Under the pieces are notes generated by a model. The model made no database searches, was not told the origin of the DNA, and saw nothing but the letters and a program-made list of their open reading frames with translations. Both the position numbers and the translations under genes were made by a program. From Pantanalinema rosaneae (GTDB lineage Bacteria > Cyanobacteriota > Cyanobacteriia > Leptolyngbyales > Leptolyngbyaceae), in the NCBI RefSeq assembly GCF_050753385.1, contig NZ_JBLZFZ010000023.1, positions 38,315 to 102,314 of the forward strand: a stretch of DNA of 64,000 nt. The letters run 5' to 3'. Positions 63,982 through 64,000 of the stretch are shown piece after piece (within the stretch, counting starts at the first letter, position 1; the number at the start of each line of letters is the position of its first letter).

Positions 63982-64000
63982 CTGTCTCTTATACACATCT
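63982..64000. other. Nextera transposon mosaic end at the contig edge
   Basis: The last 19 bases are CTGTCTCTTATACACATCT, the Tn5 mosaic end used in Nextera libraries. It sits exactly at the edge after a run of GGGGAAT repeats, so it is leftover adapter. It creates the false N-terminal MYKRQ in the frame of the last gene. Confidence 0.97.

Noticed and set aside
63949..63996. N-terminal extension MYKRQIPHS of the HAD phosphatase
   Set aside because: Most of it is translated adapter and GGGGAAT repeat; the family starts at Met 63948.

Overview
The window looks like one contig end from a chlorophototrophic cyanobacterium, probably a filamentous Leptolyngbya-like form; the genus cannot be fixed from this stretch. 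Evidence: the octamer GCGATCGC (HIP1) recurs throughout, there is a photosystem II D1 gene (psbA), and several families are cyanobacterial (a UPF0182 protein, a DUF3122 protein, a serine/threonine kinase-AAA-GAF-histidine kinase giant, an Anabaena-type sensory rhodopsin). No rRNA, tRNA, CRISPR array, integrase or intact insertion sequence was found. The last 19 bases (63982-64000) are exactly the Nextera transposon mosaic end, so the right edge is a library artefact, not genome.

Layout. 1-7.7 kb: 5' part of a UPF0182 membrane protein, a small nested palindromic repeat, a P2-type cation ATPase, a divergent OmpR-type regulator/CHASE3 histidine kinase pair, and an AI-2E-family transporter. 7.8-27.9 kb: a stress and membrane island with a secreted MAPGQQ-repeat protein, a membrane protein, a K+-channel-like protein, TraX, a kinase-fold protein, two tandem MgtC/SapB proteins, a KatE-type catalase, a Tat/lipoprotein aminotransferase-fold enzyme, a di-heme cytochrome, an Anabaena-type sensory rhodopsin operon, a second AI-2E transporter, a Ca2+/cation exchanger, a DUF389 protein and a fatty-acid hydroxylase. 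27.9-33 kb: a cyclic-nucleotide/AAA/polyferredoxin fusion protein divergent from an atypical D1 gene with a structured leader. 33-39.8 kb: a CDF-like protein convergent with a five-gene RND efflux operon (DUF3122, SCP2-like, rhodanese, adaptor, permease). 40-48.6 kb: an acyltransferase, the 1805-residue kinase and small secreted or membrane proteins. 49.3-58.9 kb: a GH63-type glucosidase, a second RND efflux operon and a SulP transporter. 59-64 kb: small proteins, an alkylsulfatase-type metallo-beta-lactamase enzyme and a HAD phosphatase.

The main discovery candidate is a regulon. Seven promoters between 7.8 and 23.4 kb carry an 11-bp-period direct repeat (on the sense strand GTCAC-N6-GTCAC followed by ATTT, with small variations), and each has a -10-like element ending in or near ATA at a fixed distance from the second repeat. 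The layout resembles an E. coli Pho box, but the genes concern oxidative stress, light sensing and membrane transport, not phosphate. The boxes precede both AI-2E transporters, the kinase-like protein, the catalase, the aminotransferase-like lipoprotein, the di-heme cytochrome and the rhodopsin operon. The OmpR-type regulator at 4359-5051 is a natural but unproven candidate for the binding protein.

A second candidate is the divergent pair at 27.9-32.1 kb: a D1 protein whose oxygen-evolving-cluster ligands are partly replaced, next to a protein joining a CRP-like sensor domain, a degenerate sigma54-activator ATPase and a membrane polyferredoxin.
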